From: an uncultured Polaribacter sp.
Lineage (GTDB): Bacteria; Bacteroidota; Bacteroidia; Flavobacteriales; Flavobacteriaceae
Reading direction: 5' to 3'
Assembly: GCA_943787375.1 (NCBI GenBank)
Contig: CALSME010000005.1
Location: 186,001 to 250,000, forward strand
Length of the DNA: 64,000 nt
The notes below the pieces were generated by a model. That model saw only the letters and a list, made by a program, of their open reading frames with translations, had not been told where the DNA came from and made no database searches. A program made the translations under genes and the position numbers. How positions within the stretch are numbered: the first letter of the stretch is position 1; each line of letters opens with the position of its first letter. This document shows, piece after piece, positions 19,323 to 27,993 of the stretch.

Positions 19323-20315
19323 ATGGCAATATTAAATTTTCAAAAGCCTGATAAAGTAATCATGATTGAATCTACAGATTTTTCTGGAAGATTTGAATTC
19401 AGACCTTTAGAGCCAGGTTTTGGTCTTACAGTAGGAAATGCATTAAGAAGAGTTCTTTTATCTTCATTAGAAGGTTTTGCAATCACTTCATTAAGATTAG
19501 ATGGTGTAGAGCATGAGTTTTCTACTATTACAGGAATTGTAGAGGATGTTACAGAAATTATCTTAAACTTAAAACAAGTACGTTTTAAAAAGCAGATTGA
19601 TGAAACGGACAGAGAAACAGTATCTGTTGCAATATCAGGTCAAGATCAATTAACTGCAGGAGATTTACAAAAATTTATTTCAGGTTTTCAAGTATTGAAT
19701 CCAGATTTAGTGATTTGTAACATGGACAAATCTGTGAAGTTAAATGCTGAAATCACGATCGAAAAAGGGAGAGGATTTGTACCAGCAGAAGAAAATAAAA
19801 AATCAGGTGCTCCAATAGGAACTATATTCACAGATTCTATTTACACTCCAATAAAGAATGTAAAATATGCGATTGAAAACTTTCGTGTTGAGCAAAAAAC
19901 GGATTATGAAAAATTAGTTTTCGATATCGATACTGATGGATCAATTAGTCCTAAAGATGCATTGACTGAAGCTGCAAAAATATTAATCCACCACTTTATG
20001 TTATTCTCTGATGAGCGTATCACTTTAGAGGCAGATGAAATTGCACAAACAGAAACGTATGATGAAGAATCATTACACATGCGTCAGTTATTAAAAACAA
20101 GATTGATCGACATGGATCTTTCTGTAAGAGCTTTAAATTGTTTAAAAGCAGCAGAAGTAGATACATTAGGAGATTTAGTTTCTTTTAACAAAAGTGACTT
20201 AATGAAGTTCCGTAACTTCGGTAAAAAATCATTAACAGAACTAGAAGAACTAGTAATTGTGAAAGGTTTGAACTTCGGAATGGACTTAAGCAAATACAAA
20301 TTAGATAAAGATTAA
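19323..20315 (+). CDS. rpoA: RNA polymerase alpha subunit
   Basis: 330 residues. The N-terminal dimerisation domain has [22 protein letters not shown] (about 31-52). The flexible linker is followed by the C-terminal DNA/activator-binding domain from about 255: [20 protein letters not shown] and [13 protein letters not shown]. It is the scaffold of core RNA polymerase. A 59-nt spacer with a strong hairpin separates it from rplQ. Confidence 0.99.
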   Translation: MAILNFQKPDKVIMIESTDFSGRFEFRPLEPGFGLTVGNALRRVLLSSLEGFAITSLRLDGVEHEFSTITGIVEDVTEIILNLKQVRFKKQIDETDRETVSVAISGQDQLTAGDLQKFISGFQVLNPDLVICNMDKSVKLNAEITIEKGRGFVPAEENKKSGAPIGTIFTDSIYTPIKNVKYAIENFRVEQKTDYEKLVFDIDTDGSISPKDALTEAAKILIHHFMLFSDERITLEADEIAQTETYDEESLHMRQLLKTRLIDMDLSVRALNCLKAAEVDTLGDLVSFNKSDLMKFRNFGKKSLTELEELVIVKGLNFGMDLSKYKLDKD

Positions 20316-20316
20316 T

Positions 20317-20359
20317 CTTTCATAGTTTGCTCCTCAAAAAGGGTTGAGCAAGATGAAAG
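20317..20359 (+). promoter_or_regulatory. Two-part stem-loop between rpoA and rplQ
   Basis: CTTTCAT (20317-20323) pairs with ATGAAAG (20353-20359), and TTGCTC (20327-20332) with GAGCAA (20346-20351), leaving a 13-nt loop. It begins just after the rpoA stop and ends 15 nt before the rplQ ATG. There is no T run, so it is not a simple terminator. It is more likely an RNase barrier or a translational control element. Confidence 0.5.
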
Positions 20360-20374
20360 TATAAAACACACGTC

Positions 20375-20848
20375 ATGAGACACGGAAAGAAATTTAACCA
20401 TTTAGGAAGAAAAACAGCGCACAGAAAGGCAATGTTAGCAAATATGACTTGTTCATTAATTGAGCACAAGCGTATTAACACCACTGTAGCAAAAGCAAAA
20501 GCATTGCGTTTATTCGCTGAGCCTTTGATCACAAAATCAAAATCAGATACAACACATAACAGACGTATCGTTTTTAGTTATTTACGTGACAAATTTGCTG
20601 TTACAGAATTATTTAAAGAAATCTCTGTAAAAGTAGCTGACAGACCAGGAGGATATTTACGTATCATCAAATTAGGAAATCGTCAAGGAGATAATGCTCC
20701 TATGGCAATGGTAGAATTCGTTGATTACAACGAAATCTATAATCCTAAAGGAACAAAAGCTAAGAAAACTACCCGTAGAGGAAGAAGCAAAAAAGCAGAA
20801 GCTCCTCAAGTAGATGCTCCAGCAACGGAAGAAAAATCTGAAGAATAA
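20375..20848 (+). CDS. rplQ: 50S ribosomal protein L17 with long charged tail
   Basis: 157 residues. The core ([20 protein letters not shown], then [18 protein letters not shown] and [20 protein letters not shown]) is normal L17, near the tunnel exit. From about residue 122 a low-complexity tail rich in Lys, Ala and Glu follows ([20 protein letters not shown]). This makes the protein about 30 residues longer than the enterobacterial form. It is the last gene of the cluster, and a terminator follows. Confidence 0.98.
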   Translation: MRHGKKFNHLGRKTAHRKAMLANMTCSLIEHKRINTTVAKAKALRLFAEPLITKSKSDTTHNRRIVFSYLRDKFAVTELFKEISVKVADRPGGYLRIIKLGNRQGDNAPMAMVEFVDYNEIYNPKGTKAKKTTRRGRSKKAEAPQVDAPATEEKSEE

Positions 20849-20875
20849 AAAATGAAAATTTTTTAAATCATATTC

Positions 20876-20908
20876 AAGGGATAAACAGCAATGTTTATCC
20901 CTTTTTTT
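20876..20908 (+). terminator. Intrinsic terminator after rplQ
   Basis: AAGGGATAAAC (20876-20886) and GTTTATCCCTT (20893-20903) form an 11-bp stem with a 6-nt loop, followed by T5. This ends the ribosomal cluster. Confidence 0.9.
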
Positions 20909-20909
20909 A

Positions 20910-20917
20910 TATTTTTG
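20910..20917 (+). promoter_or_regulatory. carA promoter -7 element
   Basis: TATTTTTG (20910-20917) fits TAnnTTTG and lies 22 bp before the carA ATG, directly after the rplQ terminator. No clear TTTG is found 18-20 bp upstream. Confidence 0.5.
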
Positions 20918-20939
20918 CAACAACAAACAACATTACTAA

Positions 20940-22058
20940 ATGAAATATCAATCAAGAAAAAAAGCATTAGTCTTACTTGCAGACGGAACTATCTTTTACG
21001 GGAAATCTGTTGGTATTGAAGGTACTTCCACTGGGGAAATCTGTTTCAATACAGGAATGACTGGTTATCAAGAAATCTTCACAGATCCTTCCTATTTTGG
21101 TCAACTTATGGTTACCACCAATGCACATATTGGGAATTATGGAGTGAATGAAGATGAAGTTGAGTCTGACAGTATTAAAATTTCAGGTTTAATTTGTAGA
21201 AACTTTAGCTTTACACATTCCCGAGTTGATTCGGATGGAAATTTAGAAGATTGGTTTACAAAACACAATTTAGTAGCTATTTCAGATGTAGACACCAGAG
21301 CATTGGTTGCTTACATTAGAGACAATGGCGCTATGAATGCGATTATTTCTACCGATGTTGATAATATTGATGCATTAAAGAAACAATTACAAGCAACTCC
21401 AAATATGGAAGGCCTTGAATTGGCTTCAAAAGTATCTACACAAGCACCTTATTATGTAGGCGATGAAAACGCACCCATTAAAATAGCTGCGATAGATATT
21501 GGTATCAAGAAAAATATATTAAGAAACTTTGTTAAAAGAGGTGCTTATATTAAAGTGTTTCCATACAATGCAACCTTTGAAGCGTTGGCTTCTTTCAATC
21601 CAGATGGATATTTTATTTCTAACGGACCTGGAGATCCAGCACCCTTGGTTGCAGCACAAGAAGCGGCCAAACAAATCATACAAAGAGATTTACCATTGTT
21701 TGGTATTTGTTTAGGGCATCAAGTCATTGCTTTGGCAAATGGAATTTCTACCTATAAAATGCACAACGGACATAGAGGAATTAATCATCCCGTTAAAAAT
21801 CTTTTAACAGGTAAAGGAGAAATTACTTCACAAAATCATGGTTTTGCAATTGACAGAGCAGAAGCCGAAGCGCATGCCGATGTCGAAATTACCCATGTAC
21901 ACTTAAATGACAATACTGTAGCAGGAATTCAAATGAAAAATAAAAATGTATTTTCTGTTCAATACCACCCAGAGGCAAGTCCGGGGCCTCACGATGCAGA
22001 ATACCTTTTTGATCAATTTATAGCAAATATAAAAAAGCATAAAATAGTCGTTTCATAA
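20940..22058 (+). CDS. carA: Carbamoyl-phosphate synthase small (glutaminase) subunit
   Basis: 372 residues. CarA hydrolyses glutamine and passes ammonia to CarB for carbamoyl phosphate, feeding arginine and pyrimidine synthesis. The N domain has FNTGMTGYQEIFTDPSY. The class I amidotransferase domain has FGICLGHQV with nucleophile Cys257, then QNHGFAI and VQYHPEASPGPHD carrying the His and Glu of the triad. carB is not adjacent. The stop codon lies inside the loop of its own terminator. Confidence 0.98.
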   Translation: MKYQSRKKALVLLADGTIFYGKSVGIEGTSTGEICFNTGMTGYQEIFTDPSYFGQLMVTTNAHIGNYGVNEDEVESDSIKISGLICRNFSFTHSRVDSDGNLEDWFTKHNLVAISDVDTRALVAYIRDNGAMNAIISTDVDNIDALKKQLQATPNMEGLELASKVSTQAPYYVGDENAPIKIAAIDIGIKKNILRNFVKRGAYIKVFPYNATFEALASFNPDGYFISNGPGDPAPLVAAQEAAKQIIQRDLPLFGICLGHQVIALANGISTYKMHNGHRGINHPVKNLLTGKGEITSQNHGFAIDRAEAEAHADVEITHVHLNDNTVAGIQMKNKNVFSVQYHPEASPGPHDAEYLFDQFIANIKKHKIVVS

Positions 22059-22070
22059 CGACTATTTTTT
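22041..22070 (+). terminator. Terminator overlapping the carA stop codon
   Basis: AAAATAGTCGTT (22041-22052) pairs with AACGACTATTTT (22057-22068) over a 4-nt loop, with T run to 22070. The last five sense codons of carA form the left arm, and the TAA stop (22056-22058) lies at the loop. Confidence 0.88.
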
Positions 22071-22176
22071 ATTCCAGTTTACTGAAATCGTTTTCGTAAG
22101 AAACTCATCCAAAGCCTTATAAAAAAGGTGGTTTTTAGTAAATTGCAGCATAAAATAATTAGAACATAATTAATAA

Positions 22177-23475
<1,299 letters not shown>

Positions 23476-23494
23476 GATTTATATTTTCATAATT

Positions 23495-23528
23495 AAAAGC
23501 CTTAAAATTCTATTTTGAGGCTTTTTTT
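23495..23528 (+). terminator. Intrinsic terminator after eno
   Basis: AAAAGCCT paired with AGGCTTTT, extended by AAAAT/ATTTT with one mismatch, then a T run. It starts about 20 bp after the eno stop. Confidence 0.82.
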
Positions 23529-23610
23529 ATGGATCTAAACGAATGCATATTATTCTCTTAAAATTTAATAAATCGATTGCGTTGGCCTTTTAAAATCCTT
23601 TAAAAATTGG

Positions 23611-23618
23611 TACATTTG
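23611..23618 (+). promoter_or_regulatory. gltA promoter -7 element
   Basis: TACATTTG (23611-23618) is identical to the -7 elements of rpsL and rplC, and lies 33 bp before the gltA ATG. The matching TTTG upstream element is not evident. Confidence 0.6.
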
Positions 23619-23651
23619 TGTGAGATTTAAAAATTTTAAAATTATACGAAG

Positions 23652-24938
23652 ATGCCAGATATAGCTAAGTTACAAATAGGGGACAATTCATATGAGTTTC
23701 CACTTGTAAAAGGTTCAGAAAATGAAGTTGCCATTGATATTAAAACATTAAGAGGAGCAACAAATGGAGTGATTACGATTGATCCAGGTTATAAAAATTC
23801 AGGTTCTTGTAAAAGTGCAATTACTTTTTTAGACGGTGAAAAAGGAATTCTTCGTTACCGAGGATATGCGATTGAAGATTTGGCTGAAAAGGCAGATTTT
23901 TTAGAAGTTGCTTATGCGTTGATTTTTGGGGATTTACCAACTAAAGAACAATTAGAAAAATTTCATGCAGATATCAAATCGAAATCGATTGTAGATGAAG
24001 ATGTAAAGAAAATTATGGATGCGTTTCCAAGAAATGCACATCCTATGGGTGTTTTGTCTTCTCTAACAAGTGCATTGGTTGCTTTCAACCCATCCTCTGT
24101 CAATGTAGATTCTGAAGAAGAAATGTACAACGCGATTGTGAAAATAATGGGAAAATTTCCTGTTTTAGTAGCTTGGGCAATGCGTAAAAAACAAGGTTTA
24201 CCCTTAAATTATGGTTCAAAATCTTTAGGATATGTTGAGAATATCATGAAAATGATGTTTGAACAACCGAATGAAGAATATGTTGCCAATCCATTAATTA
24301 AAGATGCTTTAGACAAATTATTAATCTTACATGCAGATCACGAACAAAACTGTTCTACTTCTACTGTTCGAATTGTAGGTTCATCGCATGCAGGTTTATT
24401 TGCTTCATTATCTGCAGGAATTTCTGCATTATGGGGGCCTTTACATGGTGGTGCCAATCAAGCCGTATTAGAAATGTTAGAAGCAATCAAAGAAGATGGC
24501 GGAGATACGAAGAAATACATGGCGAAGGCAAAAGACAAAAATGACCCATTCCGTCTCATGGGATTTGGACATCGTGTTTATAAAAATTTCGATCCAAGAG
24601 CAACGATTATCAAAGTAGCAGCCGACGAAGTATTGAAAGATTTAGGAATTGAAGATCCAATTTTAGACATTGCTAGAGGATTGGAGCAAGAAGCGTTAAA
24701 TGATCCTTATTTCGTAGATCGTAAATTGTATCCAAATGTAGACTTCTACTCTGGAATTATTTATAGAGCCATGGGAATCCCTGTTGAAATGTTTACAGTA
24801 ATGTTTGCTCTAGGACGTTTGCCAGGATGGATTGCACAATGGAAAGAAATGCGTGAGAACAAAGAACCAATTGGTCGTCCACGTCAAATTTATACCGGAG
24901 AAAATTTAAGAGATTTTGTGACTGCTGAAAATAGGTAA
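23652..24938 (+). CDS. gltA: Citrate synthase (type II)
   Basis: 428 residues. It condenses oxaloacetate and acetyl-CoA at the entry to the TCA cycle. The His and Asp regions are clear: HADHEQNCSTSTVR (about 234-247), ALWGPLHGGANQAVLE (about 260-275), MGFGHRVYKNFDPRA (about 306-320) and NVDFYSGI with the catalytic Asp. The N-terminal extension is typical of type II hexameric enzymes. It stands alone, with a terminator. Confidence 0.98.
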   Translation: MPDIAKLQIGDNSYEFPLVKGSENEVAIDIKTLRGATNGVITIDPGYKNSGSCKSAITFLDGEKGILRYRGYAIEDLAEKADFLEVAYALIFGDLPTKEQLEKFHADIKSKSIVDEDVKKIMDAFPRNAHPMGVLSSLTSALVAFNPSSVNVDSEEEMYNAIVKIMGKFPVLVAWAMRKKQGLPLNYGSKSLGYVENIMKMMFEQPNEEYVANPLIKDALDKLLILHADHEQNCSTSTVRIVGSSHAGLFASLSAGISALWGPLHGGANQAVLEMLEAIKEDGGDTKKYMAKAKDKNDPFRLMGFGHRVYKNFDPRATIIKVAADEVLKDLGIEDPILDIARGLEQEALNDPYFVDRKLYPNVDFYSGIIYRAMGIPVEMFTVMFALGRLPGWIAQWKEMRENKEPIGRPRQIYTGENLRDFVTAENR

Positions 24939-24959
24939 GCATTCATTCTATTATTTCAC

Positions 24960-24988
24960 AAAAGCTTCCTGAAAACAGGAAGCTTTTT
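24960..24988 (+). terminator. Intrinsic terminator after gltA
   Basis: AAAGCTTCCTG (24961-24971), AAAA loop, CAGGAAGCTTT (24976-24986), then T's. The 11-bp stem is perfect. It ends 12 bp before the next start codon. Confidence 0.9.
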
Positions 24989-25000
24989 AGGCTTATATCT

Positions 25001-25915
25001 ATGATTAAAATCAATGTTCAAGACGAAGTGTCTCGATTAAGATCGGTTCTTTTAGGAACTGCAAAAAGCAATGGACCAACGCCGAAAGCTGCGGACTGTT
25101 ACGATCCAAAAAGTAAATTAAATGTACTTGCTGGTACCTATCCTAAAGAAGCGGATATGGTACTTGAAATGGAAGCGGTAGCTGCTGTTTTTAAAAAGTA
25201 TGAGATAACCGTTTATAGGCCTGAGGTCCTTGAAAACTATAATCAGATTTTCTCTAGAGACATTGCTTTCTGTATTGATGATAAACTGATCAAAGCAAAT
25301 ATTTTACCCGAAAGAGAAAAAGAATTCGAAGCAATTGGGCATGTGCTTGCACAAATCGATCCCGAAAACATCTTAGAACTTCCTGAGGAATGCCATGTAG
25401 AAGGTGGCGATGTAATGCCCTGGGGCGATTATATTTTTGTGGGTACCTATTCGGGTGCAGATTATCCCGACTACATTACGGCTAGAACCAACACCGATGC
25501 CGTAATTGCTTTGCAAGAATTGTTTCCTGAGAAAATTGTCAAGTCTTTTGAACTTCGGAAAGACAATCTACAACCCAAAGAAAATGCCTTGCATTTGGAT
25601 TGTTGTTTTCAACCGCTTGGACAAGGAAAAGCAATTCTACATAAAAACGGATTTTTAGTAGCCGCAGAATACAATTGGTTGGTCGATTTCTTTGGCAAAG
25701 AAAACATCTTTGAAATTACCAAAGAGGAAATGTACAACATGAACAGCAACGTGTTTTCAATTGCCGAAGATGTGGTCATTTCTGAAACCAATTTCACTCG
25801 ATTGAACACCTGGTTGCGTGCAAATGGGTTTACTGTTGAAGAAGTACCCTATGCAGAAATCGCCAAACAGGAGGGCTTATTGCGCTGTTCTACCATGCCG
25901 TTAATACGCGATTAG
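25001..25915 (+). CDS. Arginine deiminase/DDAH-like amidinotransferase-superfamily hydrolase
   Basis: 304 residues of the guanidino-modifying (GME) superfamily. The catalytic pattern is visible: FSRDIAF (about 88-94), HVEGGDV (about 129-135), His198 in ALHLDCCF and nucleophile Cys296 in LLRCSTMPLIRD at the very C terminus. Such enzymes hydrolyse arginine or methylated arginines to citrulline. The exact substrate cannot be read. The next enzyme gene on the strand is ctlX, which suggests an arginine-citrulline-ornithine route. The last 26 codons are duplicated at 26720, beyond a toxin-antitoxin pair. Confidence 0.8.
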   Translation: MIKINVQDEVSRLRSVLLGTAKSNGPTPKAADCYDPKSKLNVLAGTYPKEADMVLEMEAVAAVFKKYEITVYRPEVLENYNQIFSRDIAFCIDDKLIKANILPEREKEFEAIGHVLAQIDPENILELPEECHVEGGDVMPWGDYIFVGTYSGADYPDYITARTNTDAVIALQELFPEKIVKSFELRKDNLQPKENALHLDCCFQPLGQGKAILHKNGFLVAAEYNWLVDFFGKENIFEITKEEMYNMNSNVFSIAEDVVISETNFTRLNTWLRANGFTVEEVPYAEIAKQEGLLRCSTMPLIRD

Positions 25916-26027
25916 GTTTTTTATTTCACTACCAAAAATTGAGTCTTGATTTAAAATAATTCTTATTGTGATAGGTGTTATCTATTTAAATCAAAATAAA
26001 ATGCTGCAAAACTAAAACAAAACAACG

Positions 26028-26064
26028 TATATATTGTGTATACTATGTGTATATTGTATTTTTG
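26028..26064 (+). promoter_or_regulatory. Promoter and probable operator of the toxin-antitoxin operon
   Basis: TATTTTTG (26057-26064) is the -7 element. ATTG at 26033-26036, 20 bp upstream, is a weak -33. Overlapping it are TGTGTATA twice (26035-26042 and 26046-26053, 11 bp apart) and TATATTGT twice (26030-26037 and 26050-26057, 20 bp apart). Repeats on one helical face over a promoter suit binding by a dimeric ribbon-helix-helix antitoxin. Confidence 0.55.
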
Positions 26065-26080
26065 TGTAAATAATTAATTT

Positions 26081-26338
26081 ATGAGAAAAAACATAGACAT
26101 AGACGAGACAACGTTAACGAAACTAAAGGTTTTATCAGTATTTGAAGATATGAGTGTAAAATCTCTTATGGAAAAAGCAATTCGTTTTTTTGTGGCACAT
26201 AAAGAAAGCGAAAAACTGAATAACATGACGGATGAAGAAAAAGAAGATTTAGGGCTATTATTATTAATGCAACAAGCAGATAGAATAGATACAGTTAGTG
26301 AGAGCGAAGTAATGGAAGCACTAAATAAAATTCAATGA
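26081..26338 (+). CDS. Antitoxin-like protein of a RelE-family pair
   Basis: 85 residues. The first 45 (MRKNIDIDETTLTKLKVLS, then MSVKSLMEKAIRFFV) look like a ribbon-helix-helix DNA-binding fold: a beta strand, then two helices. The rest is acidic (TDEEKEDLG) and would wrap the toxin. Its stop overlaps the toxin start by four bases (ATGA), the usual arrangement in type II modules. No close named family is claimed. Confidence 0.7.
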   Translation: MRKNIDIDETTLTKLKVLSVFEDMSVKSLMEKAIRFFVAHKESEKLNNMTDEEKEDLGLLLLMQQADRIDTVSESEVMEALNKIQ

Positions 26339-26610
26339 AAATCGTTTTCTTGAAGTCTTTTTTGAAAGATATTAAAAAAATAAAAGAACCAAAAACTGCT
26401 CGAACAATAGAACAATTGATTCTTGATTTAAAAAGTGCGAATTCCTTTGATGAATTAAAAAATATAAAACGACTAAAAGGATATTCACTTGCCTATAGAA
26501 TTAAAACAGGCAATTATAGACTGGGAATTTATAAAGAATCAAATCATATTGAACTTGCTAGATTTTTAAAGCGAGAGGATATTTATAAGGTCTTTCCAAA
26601 GCCTAAATAA
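26335..26610 (+). CDS. RelE/ParE-superfamily toxin
   Basis: 91 residues, basic. The fold markers are FLKSFLKDIKKIKEPKTA at the N terminus, then LKNIKRLKGYSLAYRIKTG with NYRLGIYKE and FLKREDIYKVFP at the C terminus, typical of the RelE family of mRNA interferases. Some relatives (ParE) target gyrase instead, so the target is not certain. It is translationally coupled to the antitoxin. The pair is inserted between two functionally related hydrolase genes. Confidence 0.78.
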   Translation: MKIVFLKSFLKDIKKIKEPKTARTIEQLILDLKSANSFDELKNIKRLKGYSLAYRIKTGNYRLGIYKESNHIELARFLKREDIYKVFPKPK

Positions 26611-26681
26611 TCGATGCTATAATTGAAAAATAAATGAAACAAGAAGACTCCACTGATGCAAGAATACATCTTGTTGTGTTC

Positions 26682-26714
26682 TTTTATTGACCACGCGATT
26701 CAATCGCGCGGCAG
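26682..26714 (+). repeat. Intergenic repeat, copy A
   Basis: TTTTATTGACCACGC followed by CGATTCAATCGCG. 23 of its first 28 bases match copy B at 26801. It contains CGCGATT-C-AATCGCG (26694-26708), a perfect 7-bp inverted repeat about one base. Confidence 0.6.
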
Positions 26715-26719
26715 CAACT

Positions 26720-26797
26720 GAGGAAGTGCCGTATGCAGAAATTACCAAACAGGAGGGCTTATTGCGCTGTTCTACCATGCCATTAATACGCGATTAG
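26720..26797 (+). pseudogene. Duplicated 3' end of the amidinotransferase-family gene
   Basis: 25 codons plus TAG encode EEVPYAEITKQEGLLRCSTM and the final PLIRD, matching the end of the gene at 25001-25915. Identity extends 10 bp past the stop (25838-25925 against 26720-26807). There are six base differences in 88 bp. Five are silent and one changes Ala to Thr, so the two copies diverged while both were under coding selection. It has no start codon and no N-terminal part. Confidence 0.85.
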
Positions 26798-26800
26798 GTT

Positions 26801-26850
26801 TTTTATTGAACACGCTTTGCAATCGCTCTAGCGGGGGCTTGTTTGCAAAG
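26801..26850 (+). repeat. Intergenic repeat, copy B, with nested inverted repeats
   Basis: It begins TTTTATTGAACACGC (compare copy A). CTTTGCAA (26815-26822) is the inverse of TTGCAAAG (26843-26850), and between them CGCT-CT-AGCG forms a small hairpin. It looks like a short structured interspersed repeat rather than a terminator, since no T run follows. Confidence 0.5.
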
Positions 26851-27029
26851 ATTGTATAACCTACATGGAAGTTATATCATTCATCTCAGCGAGCTAGTTG
26901 TTTTATCTATAAAAATCAAAAATAAATAAACCAACGTTTGTTTAAATTCACTTTCAATACAACAAATAGAAAGTTTTAAACCGTTCAAAAACTTTTAAGG
27001 CTTGCCCTGAGTTTTCTGTTAAAATTGTA

Positions 27030-27037
27030 TAATTTTG
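27030..27037 (+). promoter_or_regulatory. ctlX promoter -7 element
   Basis: TAATTTTG (27030-27037) fits TAnnTTTG and lies 18 bp before the ATG at 27056. It overlaps the TTG at 27035, which argues against that codon as a start. Confidence 0.5.
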
Positions 27038-27055
27038 CGACATATAAAAAATCAA

Positions 27056-27991
27056 ATGCAACAGACCACCAATACCATTTTAATGGTTCGTCCGATTAAC
27101 TTTCGAATGAACGAACAAACTGCAGTCAATAACTATTATCAAAAAGTACTCGACACTTTATTGCCAGCAACGGTAAATGCAAAAGCGCAATCAGAATTTG
27201 ATGCTTATGTAGACAAATTACGTAGTGTTGGTGTGCACGTTGTGGTAGTTTCCGATACCGATAAATTTGATACCCCAGATGCGCTATTTCCAAACAACTG
27301 GATTTCTTTTCATCAAGATGGAACGGTGGCATTGTATCCAATGTTTGCAAAAAACAGACGCATGGAACGCCGTGAAGACATTTTAGACCAATTAGAAGCC
27401 GAAGGATTCCGCATTGATTCGGTTGTCGATTATACTTCTGCAGAGCAATCTGGGTTTTACTTAGAAGGTACTGGAAGTTTATTGTTGGACCGTGTAAATC
27501 AAAAAGCCTATTGTGCGTTGTCTCCTAGAGCCGATGAAGATTTATTCATAGAGTTTTGTGAAGATTTTGAGTACACTCCTGTGGTTTTTACCGCCAATCA
27601 AACCGTAGACGGAGAACGCAAAGAAATCTACCACACCAATGTAATGATGTGTTTGGCAGAAACCTTTGCCGTCATTTGTTTGAACAGTATAGACGATAAA
27701 AAAGAACGCAAAAATCTTTTAAAGAATTTAAAAGAAGATGGTAAGCAAGTCATCAATATCACCGAAGAACAAGTACATAATTTCGCAGGAAACATGTTGC
27801 AAGTTCGGGGTGCAAATGACGAACGCTTCTTAGTGATGAGTCAGGCAGCATTTGATTCCTTAACACAACAACAAATTGCACAAATAGAAAACCATTGTAA
27901 AATTATTTCAAGCTCTTTAGATACCATTGAAGCTTGTGGTGGTGGAAGTGCACGTTGTATGATGGCAGAAGTGTTTTTGCCAAAAGCATAA
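27056..27991 (+). CDS. ctlX: CtlX-like citrulline hydrolase (amidinotransferase superfamily)
   Basis: 311 residues from ATG 27056. The frame is open upstream to a TTG at 27035, but that lies in the promoter -7 element. Family members convert citrulline to ornithine. TNTILMVRPINFRMN (about 4-18), DALFPNNWISFH (about 84-95), GTGSLLLDR and the C-terminal CGGGSARCMMAEVF with nucleophile Cys301 are seen. Together with the deiminase-like gene at 25001 it could form a two-step arginine-catabolic route, now interrupted by the toxin-antitoxin unit. Confidence 0.85.
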   Translation: MQQTTNTILMVRPINFRMNEQTAVNNYYQKVLDTLLPATVNAKAQSEFDAYVDKLRSVGVHVVVVSDTDKFDTPDALFPNNWISFHQDGTVALYPMFAKNRRMERREDILDQLEAEGFRIDSVVDYTSAEQSGFYLEGTGSLLLDRVNQKAYCALSPRADEDLFIEFCEDFEYTPVVFTANQTVDGERKEIYHTNVMMCLAETFAVICLNSIDDKKERKNLLKNLKEDGKQVINITEEQVHNFAGNMLQVRGANDERFLVMSQAAFDSLTQQQIAQIENHCKIISSSLDTIEACGGGSARCMMAEVFLPKA

Positions 27992-27993
27992 GA

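Larger units (their letters stand above)
26611..27055 (+). other. 445-bp intergenic stretch of repeats and a gene remnant
   Basis: There is no intact gene. In order, it holds AACAAGA/TCTTGTT inverted arms (about 26638-26677), repeat copy A (26682-26714), the 3'-end remnant of the hydrolase gene (26720-26807), repeat copy B with nested hairpins (26801-26850), an AT-rich stretch, and the ctlX -7 element. This looks like recombination debris from insertion of the toxin-antitoxin unit. Confidence 0.6.

Noticed and set aside
25001-26610. Defence island or integrated mobile element around the toxin-antitoxin pair
   Set aside because: There is no integrase, transposase or tRNA target. Only a two-gene module and a duplicated gene end are present.
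27035-27055. TTG start giving CtlX seven extra N-terminal residues
   Set aside because: The TTG is part of the TAATTTTG -7 promoter element, and family homology begins at the ATG at 27056.
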